Positions 1 through 14,400 of a stretch of 64,000 nt of DNA are shown here, in pieces (within the stretch, counting starts at the first letter, position 1; every line of letters starts with the position of its first letter). Position numbers and translations under genes: made by a program. The notes beneath the pieces are model-generated. The model saw only the letters and a list, made by a program, of their open reading frames with translations, was not told the origin of the DNA and searched no databases. Source of the stretch: Allolobophora icterica (lineage: Eukaryota > Annelida > Clitellata > Crassiclitellata > Lumbricidae); contig OY744604.1 of NCBI GenBank assembly GCA_963556255.1, forward strand, positions 27,556,099 to 27,620,098, in the 5' to 3' direction.

Positions 1-45
1 AAGCAAAATAGACTAGTGTCTAAACGTATATTTTGTTGTCATTTC

Positions 46-258
46 CTACACAACGCAACAACTTGTTGCCTTTGACAAACTTATGAAATGTTTGGCAATC
101 CATAATTCCATATCGAAGTTCATCTTCACCTGAAGTTCTGCTTCAATAAGCTCAATTAAACATCTGTTTCTTGTATCGGACCAGAATCCTTCCATCAAAC
201 TAAACACTCGTTCAACTGCAGCATTGTCAGCTCCTGCTTTTAAGAATAGGCTCATATA
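46..258 (-). mobile_element. hAT transposase C-terminal remnant
   Basis: The minus strand encodes NAAVERVFSLMEGFWSDTRN followed by an amphipathic stretch with LQVKMNF. The pattern (A)ERVFSLM, W, RNR is the hAT C-terminal dimerisation segment. Only about 65 codons remain before a stop, and no TIR is seen, so this is a relic. Confidence 0.55.
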
Positions 259-329
259 CAGCTGCCCATATCAGCGTCCAAGGATTCTGATCAGCGTCTA
301 TTTCAGAATGTAGACCCATAGTTAGCCAT

Positions 330-890
330 AGGACTACTCTTATCTTCTTGGAAGTGAGGTGAAGCATTGGAACGTTTGTGGTGAGGTGGAGTATGACAAA
401 CCCCAATACATATTTTTACTTGCAAGTCGCGATATCAACTACATAACATTAATTGTGAGCTAAACTATAGTTTTATAACCAAATATCAACTAAACTGGTG
501 ATTATCACAACAAATAACTGTTTTCGATCATTATTGAAGTGGCCAGCAGGTGAACTAATAACCATGAAATATCTACTTAGCACGTGCATTTTACTGTCGT
601 CATTCACAACATTACCAAATGCACGAATATTTCAAGTGAAATAGAGATTGTTTCAGTCATCATTTTCGACTGACTGCTCAATGCAAGCCATGCACACAGT
701 AGGCATTAGCGTGTTCAAGGCACACTCGCTTGCTACACACATGACATGTGAATCTTGTTTTACGATCCCTGTATACGAGAAATTATAATTTCATTTTAAA
801 ATGAATTTTTTTAAAGAAAATTGTGCGTTCAAAAGAACATGAAACTATGGGGTATGTCATACCTCAGCTCACCTCCAAATGGTAAAGATT
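330..890. repeat. Dispersed repeat family R1, copy a
   Basis: A block with CTTGCAAGTCGCGATATCAA, GGCCAGCAGGTGAAC and TCAATGCAAGCCATGCACA recurs almost unchanged at 23155-23578, and its first part at 18567-18690. The ends carry GGTGAGGTGGAG-like and CACCTCAC-like sequence in opposite orientation, suggesting a non-autonomous DNA transposon. The hAT remnant just upstream may belong to the same element. Confidence 0.5.
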
Positions 891-1149
891 ACAGTGTGCC
901 GAGGATTTGTAAATTTTTCTCGGCGTTGCTTATTTGTTCATGCTGTTATTTCTTTATTTTACTAATTATTGAAAACTATAAATAGCAAATTATTGAAAAC
1001 TATAAATAGCAAATTCTACGTATTTGATAATATAAAAATTCATTCCGGGACGTTTCATTGTCACGGAAAGGACGTGTCCGGGACGCGGGACATTTTTTTC
1101 AAATTCCGGGACTGTTCCGGACAATCCGGGACGTCTGGTCACCCTAACC

Positions 1150-1535
1150 AGGTCGCCTGTGGCAAGAGATGTTTCCTTCAACGACTGGCCATCGCCTGCT
1201 CCCTGACCCGAGACCCTTTCAGCAATGGAAGTTTCCGGAAGTCCGTGAATAGTCAAGTTGTCGGCTCTTAAGTAGGTTTCCAGCTTATCTACACGCGCCT
1301 TTAGCTGGCCGTTCCCGTTCGATAATCGGGTAACTGTGTCGTCGTATGGCTTCAGTCCGACATCAACCAACTCCAGCACTTCCTTCTTTATGGTGTCCAT
1401 TAAGGATTCCTTGATATTCTCCAAGTGTACCCAAACGATGTCAAAAATAGTGGGTCTTAGATAAACCAATAGGCGCGCGGTTAGAGATTCGACGACCCCT
1501 TCATCGGTTAGAGTCTTCACGGTCCAGCTTCAAAG
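1150..1535 (-). mobile_element. LINE ORF1-like fragment with coiled coil
   Basis: The minus strand encodes a heptad-rich stretch (VTRLSNGNGQLKARVDKLET) followed by RADNLTIHGLPE. This order, a coiled coil then a D/N-N-hydrophobic-GLPE motif, is typical of LINE ORF1 proteins. The frame then runs into unrelated GTCCCGG-rich repeat sequence at about 1040-1150. No reverse transcriptase part is adjacent. Confidence 0.4.
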
Positions 1536-1811
1536 TTTCCTTTTCGGCATTTCGAAGAAGATGATCCTCAGCCTGTAATAAGTATAAACCAAGCATAGTT
1601 ATCTAATTTTAACCTATGTTTATTTACTTTAATAGAATTTAATGTCACCGGTCGATTTTCAAACGTGTCACATCATCGGAAGTCAGGCGTTACTACAATA
1701 TCATCATCAGGTGCCAGCCCCATTTCAATCATAATTATGAGTAATGGTCGAAGTGCAGTAATTCTTGCATTTGCTTCCATAGACAGTTGCTGTGAATGAC
1801 AATGTTTAGAG

Positions 1812-2349
1812 CAGGCATGGCGAACCTTTTTAGCTCGCGTGCCAGAAAATAATTCTTAAACAGAGTGGAAAATTTCTCGTGCCAGACATTTTATTGAACC
1901 ATTGACCACGGAATGAAGCACCCCAATAAAGTAAAACCTAATATTGAAGAATCATTGCCATGGGCGTCCGCAAGAATTGTTAGGGGGTCAAATATATTTA
2001 GGGGAGGCAAATTTTTTTTGCCGAAATATCCAATACCGTTCCTTTGAATCCTTCCAAACGATCACGTTCGAGGTTGCAATAATAGCAGGCTGACATAATG
2101 CATCAGATGCAAGACTAAACATTTACGGTCTACCGCTAGCTTCATTTTTTAAATGCAATTTAAAACGTAAAGCCTAACAATTACTATAATTTTATGTAAC
2201 ACTGATGCAGGAAAAACATTGCTGAATGCAAGATATAAAGAAATATAAAAAGTATGGAAAAAATCGAAAGTTTATAGTTCAGTGGCGTGCCAAGCAAAAT
2301 CTATTGGCGTGCCAGTTTGGCCACGCGTGCCATAGGTTCGCCATCTCTG
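1812..2349. mobile_element. hAT-type MITE
   Basis: The element begins CAGGCATGGCGAACC and its other end reads CAGAGATGGCGAACC on the opposite strand. Flanking 8-mers are GTTTAGAG (1804-1811) and GTTTAGTG (2350-2357), a target-site duplication with one mismatch. The size is 538 bp and there is no open frame of note. It sits in the intron directly before the first ABCA exon of the window. Confidence 0.7.
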
Positions 2350-2397
2350 GTTTAGTGAATGGAGCAGTCATACGTCAGATCTGGTTGTTGATTTTAG

Positions 2398-2553
2398 TTA
2401 AAGGGAAGTCCAATTAATATGGCTTCAAAGGAGGTGAACGGAATGATCAAGGTCTTGCACATGAAAGAGAAAATCAACGCAGAAGTGAAAACGCTCTCCG
2501 GCGGTCAGAAAAGAAAGCTCAGTGTCGGAATTGCGCTCATCTCCGGTTCCAAG
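2398..2553 (+). CDS. ABCA3: ABCA3-like plus copy, NBD1 exon with ABC signature
   Basis: The exon reads from LKGSPINM to ALISGSK in phase 0 and holds the NBD1 signature [15 protein letters not shown]. It starts after a pyrimidine-rich acceptor ending ATTTTAG at 2397 and ends at an AAG|GTACAC donor. LKG is the usual ABCA sequence before this helix, which supports the acceptor rather than an ATG start at 2419. The residue after ALI is Ser where family members usually have Gly. Only 40 bp of intron separate the exon from the target-site repeat of the hAT MITE at 1812-2349. Confidence 0.85.
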
Positions 2554-5398
2554 GTACACGATCACAAATTGCACACAAAATTTACGCGTAGATGTCTCAT
2601 TACACTTCGCAACGCTACCCAGTCAATTGCCAGACTGTAACGCGTCCAAAACCAGTTGGCCCGTAAGTTGATCTGAACCCGTAGGCCTAATTCTGAGTTC
2701 TGATCACGTCTCATATACTAATGGAGCTATAAGCTTACTTGTTGCGTGTCGGGTCTAGGACCAGTTACAAGATATAGCCTATAACACTGCTATGCATTTT
2801 AAAAGAAAGAATCAGATGTCTGATTTATTTTTACTGATTTTATACAATTCTGACATCCTGATTTCAAATATGTTGATGAAATTTGGCCATCACGTCACAA
2901 TTTCGTACAAATCAAATTATAAGTTTATTGAATTTTTACATTATTGAGAAATTATTTTCTCTTTGATACACTGCAGAAAAAAATTATAAGAAAGGTTTAT
3001 AAAAGTCCTGATGTCAAAATCTTAGAAACAGATGACAGTGCCCAGATGTTTACAATAATTTTATACAAAATATATGGCAAAATCTTGTATACAATGAAAC
3101 TGAGACATAAACCGTCTTAGGGACAGAAACGTGTTTTCTTAGATTTTCTTGCGTGTTCTTCCTCTGACGAACAATCTCTGTTCATCATCCAGAAATAGTC
3201 CATCAAATCAAAGGGGGTTTCCAGAGAGTATTCCAAAAGTGGTCCAAGTCCGATTCCAGGGTACCAGATCAGGAGAGGCAGAGTAGCTGTCAAGGCGGGT
3301 GTCGTTTACGGCGAGAAGAATTGGAAGGCGGAGGATCAGATGAGTCAGGGTAGGAGTATTTGAAAAGGTGAGACTTCAGTTCTGAGTGGAAAGTCCGGGG
3401 GTGATAGATAGAGGAACAAGAGGAGGAGGATGAAGGACGGGTAGCAATGATGATGGAGGCACTGAGAAAGTGCGGAATTCAGGAGGGAGATCATTCCAGA
3501 GGCGTGGTGCTGTGATGGAAATGGATCGGTTGGAGAACTTGAGGTGAGTAGTGACTGGGGTCGAGAAAGACTGAGATAGGACGATGATCGGGTCTGAATG
3601 GTGAAGAGATCACGAAGTTACTTGGGCTGGGAATATTGTAGGGAGTTGTAGGATAGTGATAGAACTTTCTAGTGGATTCGCTCTGTGATTTTTAACCAAT
3701 GGAGTGATTTGAGGATGGGAGTGATATGATGATGTTTGGGCGTTCTAGTGACAGCTCTGGCTAGTGAGTTTTGGATAAGCTGTAGATGCTTGATTTGAGT
3801 GGATTCGAGGTTGAGAAAAAGAGAATTGCAGTAATCAAGCTTTGAATGAACAATGGAGGTAGCAATGGTGGAGGCAGCTTTAAGGTCGAGCATGGGTCGT
3901 ATGCGTCGGAGGTCACGAATGTGCATGAAGCAGGAGCGCGATAGGTTGGAGATGTGGTTAGAGAAGGAGAGGTGTGGATAAAAAATAACACCAAGATTGC
4001 GAACAGGGGAGTCAGCGTTTAAGGTGAGAGACGATGAGTTAGTCGAAAGGTTTATGGAAGGATCAGGGATTTTCTTGATTTGATGAGGAAGGCCTAGGAT
4101 GATGAATTCAGTTTTGGAAGGGTTAAGGCAGAGGAGATTGGATGACATCCACTCTTAAATAAGGTTAACCACGTTGAGTAGTTGTGTGATGGCGGTAGAA
4201 AAAGAGTCTGGGAAGAAGGATATGAAGAGTTGGGTGTCATCTGCATAGAGATGGTGGTCGACAGAGGAGGATTTTATGAGATGGCTTAAGGGTGTGGTAT
4301 AAAGGATGAAAAGTAGTGGATCCAGGACGGAGCCTTGAGGGACACCACAGGAAAGAGGAAGGGGTTGTGAGCAGTGGCTGGAGGCTTTAACAGAGAAGGA
4401 TCGGGAAGACAAGTAGGACTGGAACCAGAGTGGAGCAGTATCAGAGACGCTAAACCAAGAAGATAGTCGTTGAAGAAGAAGGCTGTGATCAATGGTGTCA
4501 AATGCGGCAGAGATGTCGAGAAAACCCTACGTGATACAGAAAAACGGATATCATTTTTGAAATCAGCAGACTAAAATCTTTTAGAAAAACATGTTTTTGG
4601 CAGAACATCAAAAATCATGCATAGCAGTGTAATTGAATCATAAGATTCAACAAACAACCTATTACATGTAGTAAAACGTCTCATTTACAGCGCTATCATC
4701 CATCTTGCTCAGTTCGACCAGTTAGACAACACTGTTCATCTGGATGATCTAGCTGTTTGTGACATTAGACACTATCGGACTGAATTTTCCTGCGGCAGAT
4801 TCAGAAATTTGGCATCAGTTATCTGGAATATTTTGCTGTATACATTATTCGCAACAGTATCGCTCTCGATACTATCGTTAAACGCCTTAGTATATTTATT
4901 TTTGCATGTATGCACGCGTCCTATAGATTTCGCGATATTCCGTTAGAGTTCAAGGAGTGTCATTGTCTAGGACTTGCGACGTAGTGCGTGAGCTCATTCT
5001 GTTATTTCTGTTGACCGTGTGGGTTAACCCTGGTTGAGCTCATGATAGACCGCCTAAGGTTTACTTGAGATTATTTGCCTTTGAAGCTAGTCGACTTGAG
5101 TAGTTGACCTTAGTCGTTTTGTCTCCTTTCATGTAAAACCACTGTAATTCCAAGTAGTAGTTTCGTCTCCCTGTTGGAGCTTGTTCTGTAGTTCGAACTT
5201 CGTGGGGTTTGTACGTCTTCTATTCGAGTGGCTGTATTCATCGTATGTCTGCTGTCGGACGTTTTGACTGTTTCGAGTCGTGGCTGGTGAATGTAGGTGA
5301 CCAGCGTTCTTCTTTGTTGCTCGTTAAGAGACATGTGCGTTCAGCCTACTTCTATATGGTGAATTAAAACCTATTTTATAGAACTACTATAAAATAGG

Positions 5399-5431
<33 letters not shown>

Positions 5432-8400
5432 AGAGCCATCTTGCTTTTGTTGTCTGACAGCTGTAATACACCCATGACACCATCCCCTGAGGATTTTACT
5501 TGTCAACTGTAGGTTATTATAAAGCAATTAAAAATCCTGTTAAGCGAACCGATGTAACTAGGGCGACCCTGTTAGCGGACCACTATGTTCCTTTGGACTT
5601 ACCCCTTGAAAGCTTTGATTCCTTGTTTAAATTTGTGCTGGTTGTATCATGGTGTTCAATAAAGTTTTTTTGATTTGATATGACTGAAATTCTCGCTCAG
5701 CTGATGGCGCTTAGCATGTTAACATTCGGCTTATATTTTATCATCTAATAATTATTTCTCTTTAGCGTCCTGTCCATTTAAATTTGAACAAAGAAAACTT
5801 AACATAGTACACAATGCAAGACATGCTTCCTTAATTCTTTTTCATTGCAATGTGTAGTCGCACGTCACGTATTCTCTCTTGTCTATATTTCTATGTTGTC
5901 ATGAGCATGATTATCTTTGTCACAATATTTGTACAGATCGTGATTCTGGACGAACCGACGTCTGGCATGGACCCAGAGGCACGCAGACAGTTATGGGACA
6001 TTCTACAGAGCCAGAGAAAGGATCGGACGATGATTCTGTCTACACACTACATGGACGAAGCCGATATACTGGGCGACCGCATAGCCATCATGTCCGAGGG
6101 AGAGATAGAGTGCTACGGGACACCCATGTTTCTCAAAAACAAATACGGTAAGAAATTATCAGCTGCCGTTAGTCATCTCTCGATTGATGCTATGTATCTT
6201 CGTCGCCGTTGCTGTAAATTGAATGCTCGACATCCATCACATATAGGCCTAGTTGAATTGCTCTGCGCATGATTCTGTAGCGTGTCATTTTGATCAATTA
6301 ATTAGTTAGTCAAATGCCGGTTTTGCTTGTACAATTTTCGTTCATTTGGACTTCTAATATAACCTACTATGAGTTGTTTGATTTATTTCTCTTTTTCACC
6401 AATTTTCTGCGTGTTTTGGATGGTGTTGGGCGGTTGAGAATCGAGGTCTTGTACGCACCGGTGGTCTTCTTCATATTGAGAGGTTTCAAGTTACTAACTG
6501 TAGAGTATCAATCTCCACTTAGAAAGGCACAGAGAATCAGTGAATTGGTACTGACAGTTATATTTCAGGAACTCCGAGCATTTCTGGAATCTGTGTGATG
6601 GGTTCTGCGTGTTTGTGGGATCTCGTCAGTGGTGGCTCTTCGAGTTATACGATCATTGTTCGCCAAATAATTAATTTATTTGTTCATAATGACGTTAACA
6701 TCACTGAGAAAGCAGCGGTACTTAAACGGTTCTATAGTTTGTATAAACTACATACATCTATAAATGTATCTATAAGTAGGCTACATACATCGTCATGTTC
6801 ATTCTTTTTGTCATCACTATCTATGTTGTTATAGCAATATATCAATGTTCTTTAAATGACACAAAGGATAAGTGATGTTATTACCTCATTTATTTTATCT
6901 ATCCAGCGTAGTCTCGGTCTCCCTTTGTTTCTTTTTCCGTCGAATTTCGCACGTGGTACATATTTTGGGATTCGGTCAACTGGCATTCTCGCTACGTGTC
7001 CAAACCATCGGAGTCTTCATTGAACGACCTTATCTAGCTGCTTCTAGCAGATTTGTTTGGATACCTAATGATTTTCTTGCGTCATCGTTTCTTGTTTTCT
7101 GCAGTCTTGAAATTGCTGCAACATTCCGCAGCCAACTCATTTCTCCTGTAAGCATTCTTTTCTCATCTTGTTTTCGCATTGTCCAACATTCCGATCCGTA
7201 TAGGAAAAATCGGTTGTATCATCGTCCCGTATATATTTCTCTTTTTTTAAGTCTCCGCGTCCCCATATCATTATTTTAAATGCTTGAGAAACGCGTCCAG
7301 TTCTGCTTTGTACATCTTTTCAGTTGCTGCAATCTGCGTTTATTAGCCCTCCCAGATACTTGCTCAATTATAGCTCCTCATTGGATTGTGATAGTTATTG
7401 GCGTCTCTTTGGTCTTTTCAATCACCGTTGTTTTGGTTTGCTCTGCTTTGATCATTAGGCCGAATCTTATACTGGTTTCGTCAATCAGTTTCAAGTTACT
7501 AACTATAAAGTATCTGGTCCGCTTCTAGTGAGAACGCCAATGTCGTCGGCAAATCGAAGATTACTCACTAGCCCTCCATTTAGTTTGATTCCTGCTTCGG
7601 TATTGTTAAGGCTGAGGGATATTAATACTTCTAACACCAGGTAAAATAGGTATGGGGATAAGGTACATCCTTGTGGTAAGTATTCTGTGATCTTTTTATG
7701 TACTTTCACGAAACTTGATGACTTTCGATATATAATTATCATCTACAAGTTTGGTCAATTTCTCTGGTTTTCCTACATTTTATATTACCCAACACATCTC
7801 ATCATGCCATATACTGTCGAATGCTTGTTTGAAGTCTATGAAGTTGATGAAGACTTTATGATTGTTTTCTGTGCGTTTTGACGTATCTGGCTCATTGTTA
7901 ATAGTTGATCAGTTGCGCTTCTTCCTGGTCTTAACGCCGCTTCCTACTTTCCAAGTTTTATATCAACATGCTGCTTCATTCTGTTTTGTACCATTTTGGC
8001 GAAGACCTTTCCTGGGATGCTCTGTAGGGTAATGTCTCTGTAATTTTGCAGTCTTGTGGATATCATTCTCTTTTGTATAATTATAGGAACGATTGTCGAT
8101 TTTGCACAGTCTTTTGGTATTTCTTTTTCTTGTTAGATCCTTGTAAAAAGAGTTTGCATGGCTCTAACAACTGTTTCTCCTCATCTTTGAAGTTGTTCCG
8201 TATAATTCCATCCATTCCTGGTTCCTTATCCTGTTTCATTTTGTTGCTAGCTTTTCTTATCTCTTTCTGTATAAATTTCGGCATCTGTTCTTCAGTGTTG
8301 CTTATGGACAACTCTGTGACAACCGTAGGGTCGCAATGTGTGTCGACAATTAGTAGTTGTGCGAAGCGTTCCTTCCATCGTTTCTGTATGCTTGCATGGT

Positions 8401-11400
8401 TTTCTATTACTTCACCGACAGCATCTTTGATTTATGCGTCATTGTGCTCAAATTGTCCAATCAGTAGTTTTATCTTATGACTATATAGTTCTTGCATTCT
8501 ATTTAGGGCCATCCGTATATTACGTACGCAAAAATCCGGGAAAATTGGACCCCTCCCTCATCCCTGTACTCACACTACTTTTTTCCACCCCCCACCTGCG
8601 TACGTACGGTTGACGAACCCCCCCCCCACAGACCAGCTGCAAAATGTATCAGTCCACAGGTCCAGGCAGCGACTGTCTGCACTTTAGGCCAGATTGAAGG
8701 ATGAGTAATCCGTGGACTCACTGCTGACTTGTGTGATAGTTTAATAATAGCATTCAGAGGTAAGGTGGCATACAAGTGACACCTCTCTCACAGTCCTACT
8801 TCCTCTGGTAGTACCGGATAGCTGGAAAGACTGAACACTAGCTGACTTGAAGGGCAATTTGAAGGCCCCGTTTGCTATGTGTATGCACATCGTCAGTAGA
8901 CTCCCTCCCCATTGGCAAGCAAATGCAAGCGCATGCATTTCGGTTACCCCTCCTCCCTCAGTGCGTACGTACTATATGAATGGCCCTTTATTTTGAAAGC
9001 GTCCTGAATAATGTATTTAAATAGCACAAAGGGAAAGGATATAATTAACATTGACAGCGATGATACATATAATACCTTAAATAGCGTAGTTATTTCATAT
9101 AAATGACACATATCGTTAAAAGATTTTAAATGATTTGAAGACGATATTATTTTCAAAATTATCAGCGTTGTTATTGTCAATCTATTTAAAGCTAAGTACT
9201 ACTAATAATTATAATGAACGATTTCTGAAGGCGTTGGATATCACCTGAGGGTAGTGAAGACGTCCACTTGTGATGTGGATCAACTGCGCGATCTTATAAA
9301 GTCTCAAATTCCCATGGCCCGCATGGTGAGCGATGAGGCTGAGGAGGTTACGTTCGTTCTGCCGAGTCAGCAAGCCTCAGCATTCGAGGGACTCTTCGAG
9401 ACGCTTGAGACAGATCGCGCAACGCTCGGCATCAACAGTTTCGGAGTTTCGGTCACAACAATGGAAGAAGTCTTTCTCAGGTCAGTCTGTGCATACTATG
9501 TCGGCCAACCTCTCATCTGATGCAACGTTTAATTTTACTTGCTCTATACGATTCATTGAAAAATGTCATAACCAAACAGGAATAACGTTAAACATGGTAT
9601 AACAGACATGGCATAATATGCGCGAATTTATAAGACATGAAAAGACGTCTAATTACTTCTTTAGCGGAGTTCTCATAACTGATTATGACTTTAAAGACTT
9701 TATATGACAAGGCATTATATACACGACTTCAGCATTCACATGAGGATGAATTCTGTGTCCACGATGACATAACACCCACTACATCAGTTGGTGGTCAGTT
9801 CGAGTGAAGGCGTAATAACAATTATAATTCATTAGAGAAGTCAATTGGAAAGCCTACAGGTAAGTGAATCCAGAAGGCAAGCTACGCTGGGTCATCATAA
9901 TCGTCATCAAGATCCATGGGCCGAAGGTCTGTAGGTGTCCAATGCATGTTTCATCACCTTTTCCAAAGACCTCGGTTGTGTGCTAATATTCTTAAGTTGT
10001 GCAGATCTTGTTTACACCAGTCTTCGAAGTCGTGTATGTCCACTCTGTTTCGGTCTGCCCCTTCATTTCCATCCATAGTTCCCAAAATCACGGTTTTTAT
10101 TTTTCTATTGTCGTCCATTGTACATATACAGTATGCCCAAATAGACTTAGTGTTCTCTTCATTTTACTGTTTGCATTAGATCTTTCTTGATATTCAGTCT
10201 TCTTCGAACTTCCCAATTTGTCACCTTAATTGTCCAATTTAGGTGTAGTATTCTGCTATAGCAGTACATTTCAAATACCAATATTTTATCCTGGTCCGTC
10301 TTTTTAATTGTCAATGATTCGCAGGCATAAAGATCTGTGTTAAACACACATGTTTTTCATATATTTAATTTGGTCTTGTAACTGATTTGTTTGGCCTTCC
10401 ATATAGTATTTAGCCATGACTCCCTTCGCCTTTGCTATTCTTGCCATTATGTCCCTTGTGCAATCATTATTCCATGTTAGCAGACTGTCTAAGAACACAA
10501 ATTCCGTTACATTTCCAAAACCTCCTTTTGCACTCCTATTTCCTTTTCTATTGTCTCTTTGCCAAATACCATTGTTTTTGTTTTATCCACATTTGTTGTT
10601 AATCCAGCACGTTTGGCAGAAATGTGCAACCCACAAACATTTTCTTGCAACTTCTCACAGCTGTTCAGTATCATCAGCAAATCGTAAGTTGTTAATCTGT
10701 TCTCCTTGTACCGAGATTCCAGTTCCATTGTCTTGGATCGTGTTCATGACTCTCTCGAAGTAAGTAATAAATGTATTAGGTGAAACTGGATCTCCTTGCC
10801 TTGTTCCTATTATAGTCACAAACCATCCTATTTCCTATCCCACTTTCACTGCAGCCTTTGATCTCTCTCCAATGTTCTGAAGAATCTGAATCAATCTATT
10901 CCCGACCTCATATTGCCCATGTAGCATCATGCTTGATGGAATCGAATGCCTTGTGCAAGTCCACGAAGCAGTTGTTTGCTTTTTCTTCAATCAGTCTTAA
11001 CATCAGAATTTGATGGACTGTGCTTCTGTCTTTCCTGAACACTGCTTGCTCATCTGACATATATTCTTCAGTTTTCGCCTTAAGATGGTTCAACAGAATA
11101 AACATGAGCACTTTCGCCATGTGATTTATTAGTGCAATGATTCTATAATTCTTGCATAGCGTTAAGTTGCTTTTCTTAGATATTGTTACAAGGATGGATT
11201 TTGTTAATTCCTCCGCTACTTTTCCTTCTTGCCACACGTGCTTGCATATGTCGTGAATTGCTTTTATCATGTCCTTCCCTCCTGCTCTTATAATTTCTCC
11301 TGTTATTCCATCTGTTCCAGGCGTTTGTTATTCTTCAAGCGGTTCACTGCCAATTCCACTTCTTCATATAGGATGTCATCATTCTCATCACCTCCCTTGG

Positions 11401-14400
11401 GTGGTGTTATATCTAGCAGTTCTTCCAGGAACGCTTTGTTCCTTTGTTCCATCTCACTATGTAGCCCGCTGCAGTATTCTGTCCATCCATCAAGATGTTT
11501 CCGCTCTTGTCTCTGATTGCCGTCTGTTTTGGTTGCCAATTCCTATTTATATTTTTTTAGCAGCTTGAACACTTCCCTTGTTCTATATTCTCCTGCGTAT
11601 TGTTCGATGTCACTACACTGTTTGTCCAGCCAGTTCTGCTTGTCCTTCCTTGCTGATGACCTTACTGCATTGCATAGTTTTTTAAACTCTAGTGTTGCCT
11701 GTTCAGGTTCCTTAGCCTGAAATCTCATCTTCCTTTTTTCTTTTGCTAATTCGAGTGTTTCATATATCCGCTTCTTCTTTGGCTGTTCTGCTAAAGGTGT
11801 AGTTACTTCCACTGCCTACTTTATGATTTCACTGAGTATGTTCACCTTCCTCTCCTAATCAAGGGGTTCAATTTCTACCTCATTGATTTTCTGTGCTATA
11901 TCGGCTTCGTACTGGGCCCTTATCTCCACATTGTCAAGTACTTGGATGTTTCTCTTCTTTTCATGCTGCTTGCATGGTATGCGCCTCAGCTTCAGCTTCA
12001 AATTGCAAAGCACCAAGTTGTGGTCAGAGGATATGTCAGCTCCTCGGAATGTTCTACACAGCTTAACTGGTGTTTGCCATCTTCTATCAATCAATACTAT
12101 CGTGTGTTTCCCATCCGGTGATGTCCAAGTATTTATTCATTTCAGTGGTTTTATATAGCGCGCCTTCAAGATTAGCAACTCAGGAGCGCTCCCAGCCCAA
12201 CTACGGTCAAACATAACAGTTTTAAGGCTAGTAAGAAACAAAGTAGGGTGACCTATTGGCGTTAATCGCAGTGCTAAAGGGAGCCCATTCCAGGTCGCTG
12301 GGCCAGCCACAGAGAATGCACGGTGCTGCCGGATAGCATTCCGAGTACGAGGAACAAGGAGCTCCGCTTGCACGTCCGAGCGAAGGGATCCACGGCGCAG
12401 GACGGCCGTAGTGGAGCAGCAAAGCTCCCGCAGATATGGAGGAGGTACCAGGCCCTTCATACATCGCCGGTCCAGGGCCGAGACACGGTAGGCAATGCGC
12501 TGCGGGTAGGGGAGCCAGTGGAGAACGTCCTTCATGTACCTCGAGACTGGGCCAAATTTAGGGATCTGACCCAACAGTCGGGCAGCCGTGCGTAGAACCC
12601 TGTCAAGGCAGCTCAGCCGGCAGGCCGGGAGCTCGTCATATATAGCGCTGCAGTAGTCAAGGCGGGAGACCACACAAGAATGGACAAGTGTAGAGGCCGC
12701 ACTGGGAGAGAGAGCGGGAATTGACCCTGAGTTGTCGGAGCTCATAGTAACAGCTATGACAGAGAAGATTAATGTGCTGGACAAAGGTGAGTTCCTGATC
12801 TATAATGACTCCCAGGTCCCGGACTGAGGTCAAGGAGGTAAAATGCGGGTATTCCTGGGAAAGAGACTGAAGGTCTATCTTAACGAGCTGCTGTCGAGTG
12901 CCAAGCCATATTAACTGTGTCTTGGTCGAGTAAAGCCGCAAACGGTTAGATGACATCCAGGCATGCAAGGTCTCCATGGCCTGGCTTATTGCTCCCACCG
13001 CGGCAGTCGCCCTCCCCGCAGGGCAATGGACATAGGCTGGAAGGCCGTCAGCGTATGAATTGGCTAAGGACAGACCCAGCTGCAACCAGTGGACCCAGGT
13101 CAACAGTGAAGAGTATATATAACAAAGAACCGAGGACAGAGCCCTAGGGCAGGCCAAATGGCGCAGGGACCCAGTGGGATATAGTGGAACCATGGGACAC
13201 AATAAAAACGGTCCTGCAGAAAGGACGCAAGCCAGCTAAGGACATTGCCAGAGAGGCATATTTCCTGCATTCTTTTTGTTTGAACTTGGTGTTGCAAAAT
13301 CATCATTTCATGTTTAGTTGCAAATTCCAGTGGTCTCTCCTCTCTCGTTTCTTGTTCCGTACCCATATTTTAACATTAGGTGTTCTCATCCTGTGTTATC
13401 ACTTCCAATCTTTACATTCCAATCTCCAGAAATAATCTTGATGTCTTTTCTTGGTAAATCTTTCAGGGTATTTTCCATCTTCTCGTAAAACTCTTCAATG
13501 TCTTCCTCTGTGCTCTCTGCGGTTGGTGCATATATCTGAATAACTGATATGTTCAAAGGTTGTCCATTAAATCTAGCCACAATTATCCTGGAGTTAACTG
13601 GCCTGTACCCTAGTAGTGCTGCTTGAGTTTAATATAAACCCTACACCTCTTTGGTGATCGTGTTCCTCCCCTGACCAGATCACTTCTCCGTTGTTCAGCT
13701 CCCCGACCCCAGTTGTTTTTATATCATTTCTGATTATCCCAGGATGTCCTATCTATATATGCTCCCATTTCATTCCTCAGCAGCTCCAACTGCCCTGTTA
13801 CCAACAGTGTCCTCACGTTCCATCTTCCAACTGTAAGACCATGCTCCGTAATTTTCAGTCTGTGCTGATCTCTCCGTTCTCCGGTAGCCAACTGTTCGAC
13901 CCAACCCCGGTCAATCGATTGGGGAACGCGGACCTTGTTTAACCGGGCGTCGTCCGAGCCGTGATCCTTTATTTATGATTGTCATTGCACTGGATTTCTT
14001 TCGTCTGTTTCTTTATGAACGGAGTCTCTGCACCCATCCGTTCCACCATCGCACTTCTCCCATAAAGTGGGTTCCAAGCTTGGGGCTGGCTCTGATCAGA
14101 TCAGAGGCGGCGATGCCGCCCACGTTAGCCAGCTATTTCAGAGTTCCTGCTGAGCCTGTCCACCTCGCGTAGCGCCCTATGTGGTAGGCCTACTTCAGTC
14201 AAGAACCTTTACCACTGATGGCATAGCCCTATTTGGCTGTTTTCACCCCCTCAACACGTTGATGCGTGGGTCGGACTTTGAGAGGGTAGGCAAGTTGAAA
14301 CAGATGAGAGACACGTAGCACAGGAGAGTATCCAGTTGAACTACATATATGTAATGTGCATTTCATAGGTATGAGAAGTGACGTGTCAATCGACAATCAA

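Noticed and set aside
5110..5334. 74-codon minus-strand frame
   Set aside because: No family resemblance; length is within chance expectation.
8046..8480. 144-codon plus-strand frame as a gene
   Set aside because: It is the antisense shadow of the RTE-like reverse transcriptase on the minus strand.
12323..12595. 90-codon plus-strand frame
   Set aside because: Antisense shadow of the L2-like LINE C-terminus.
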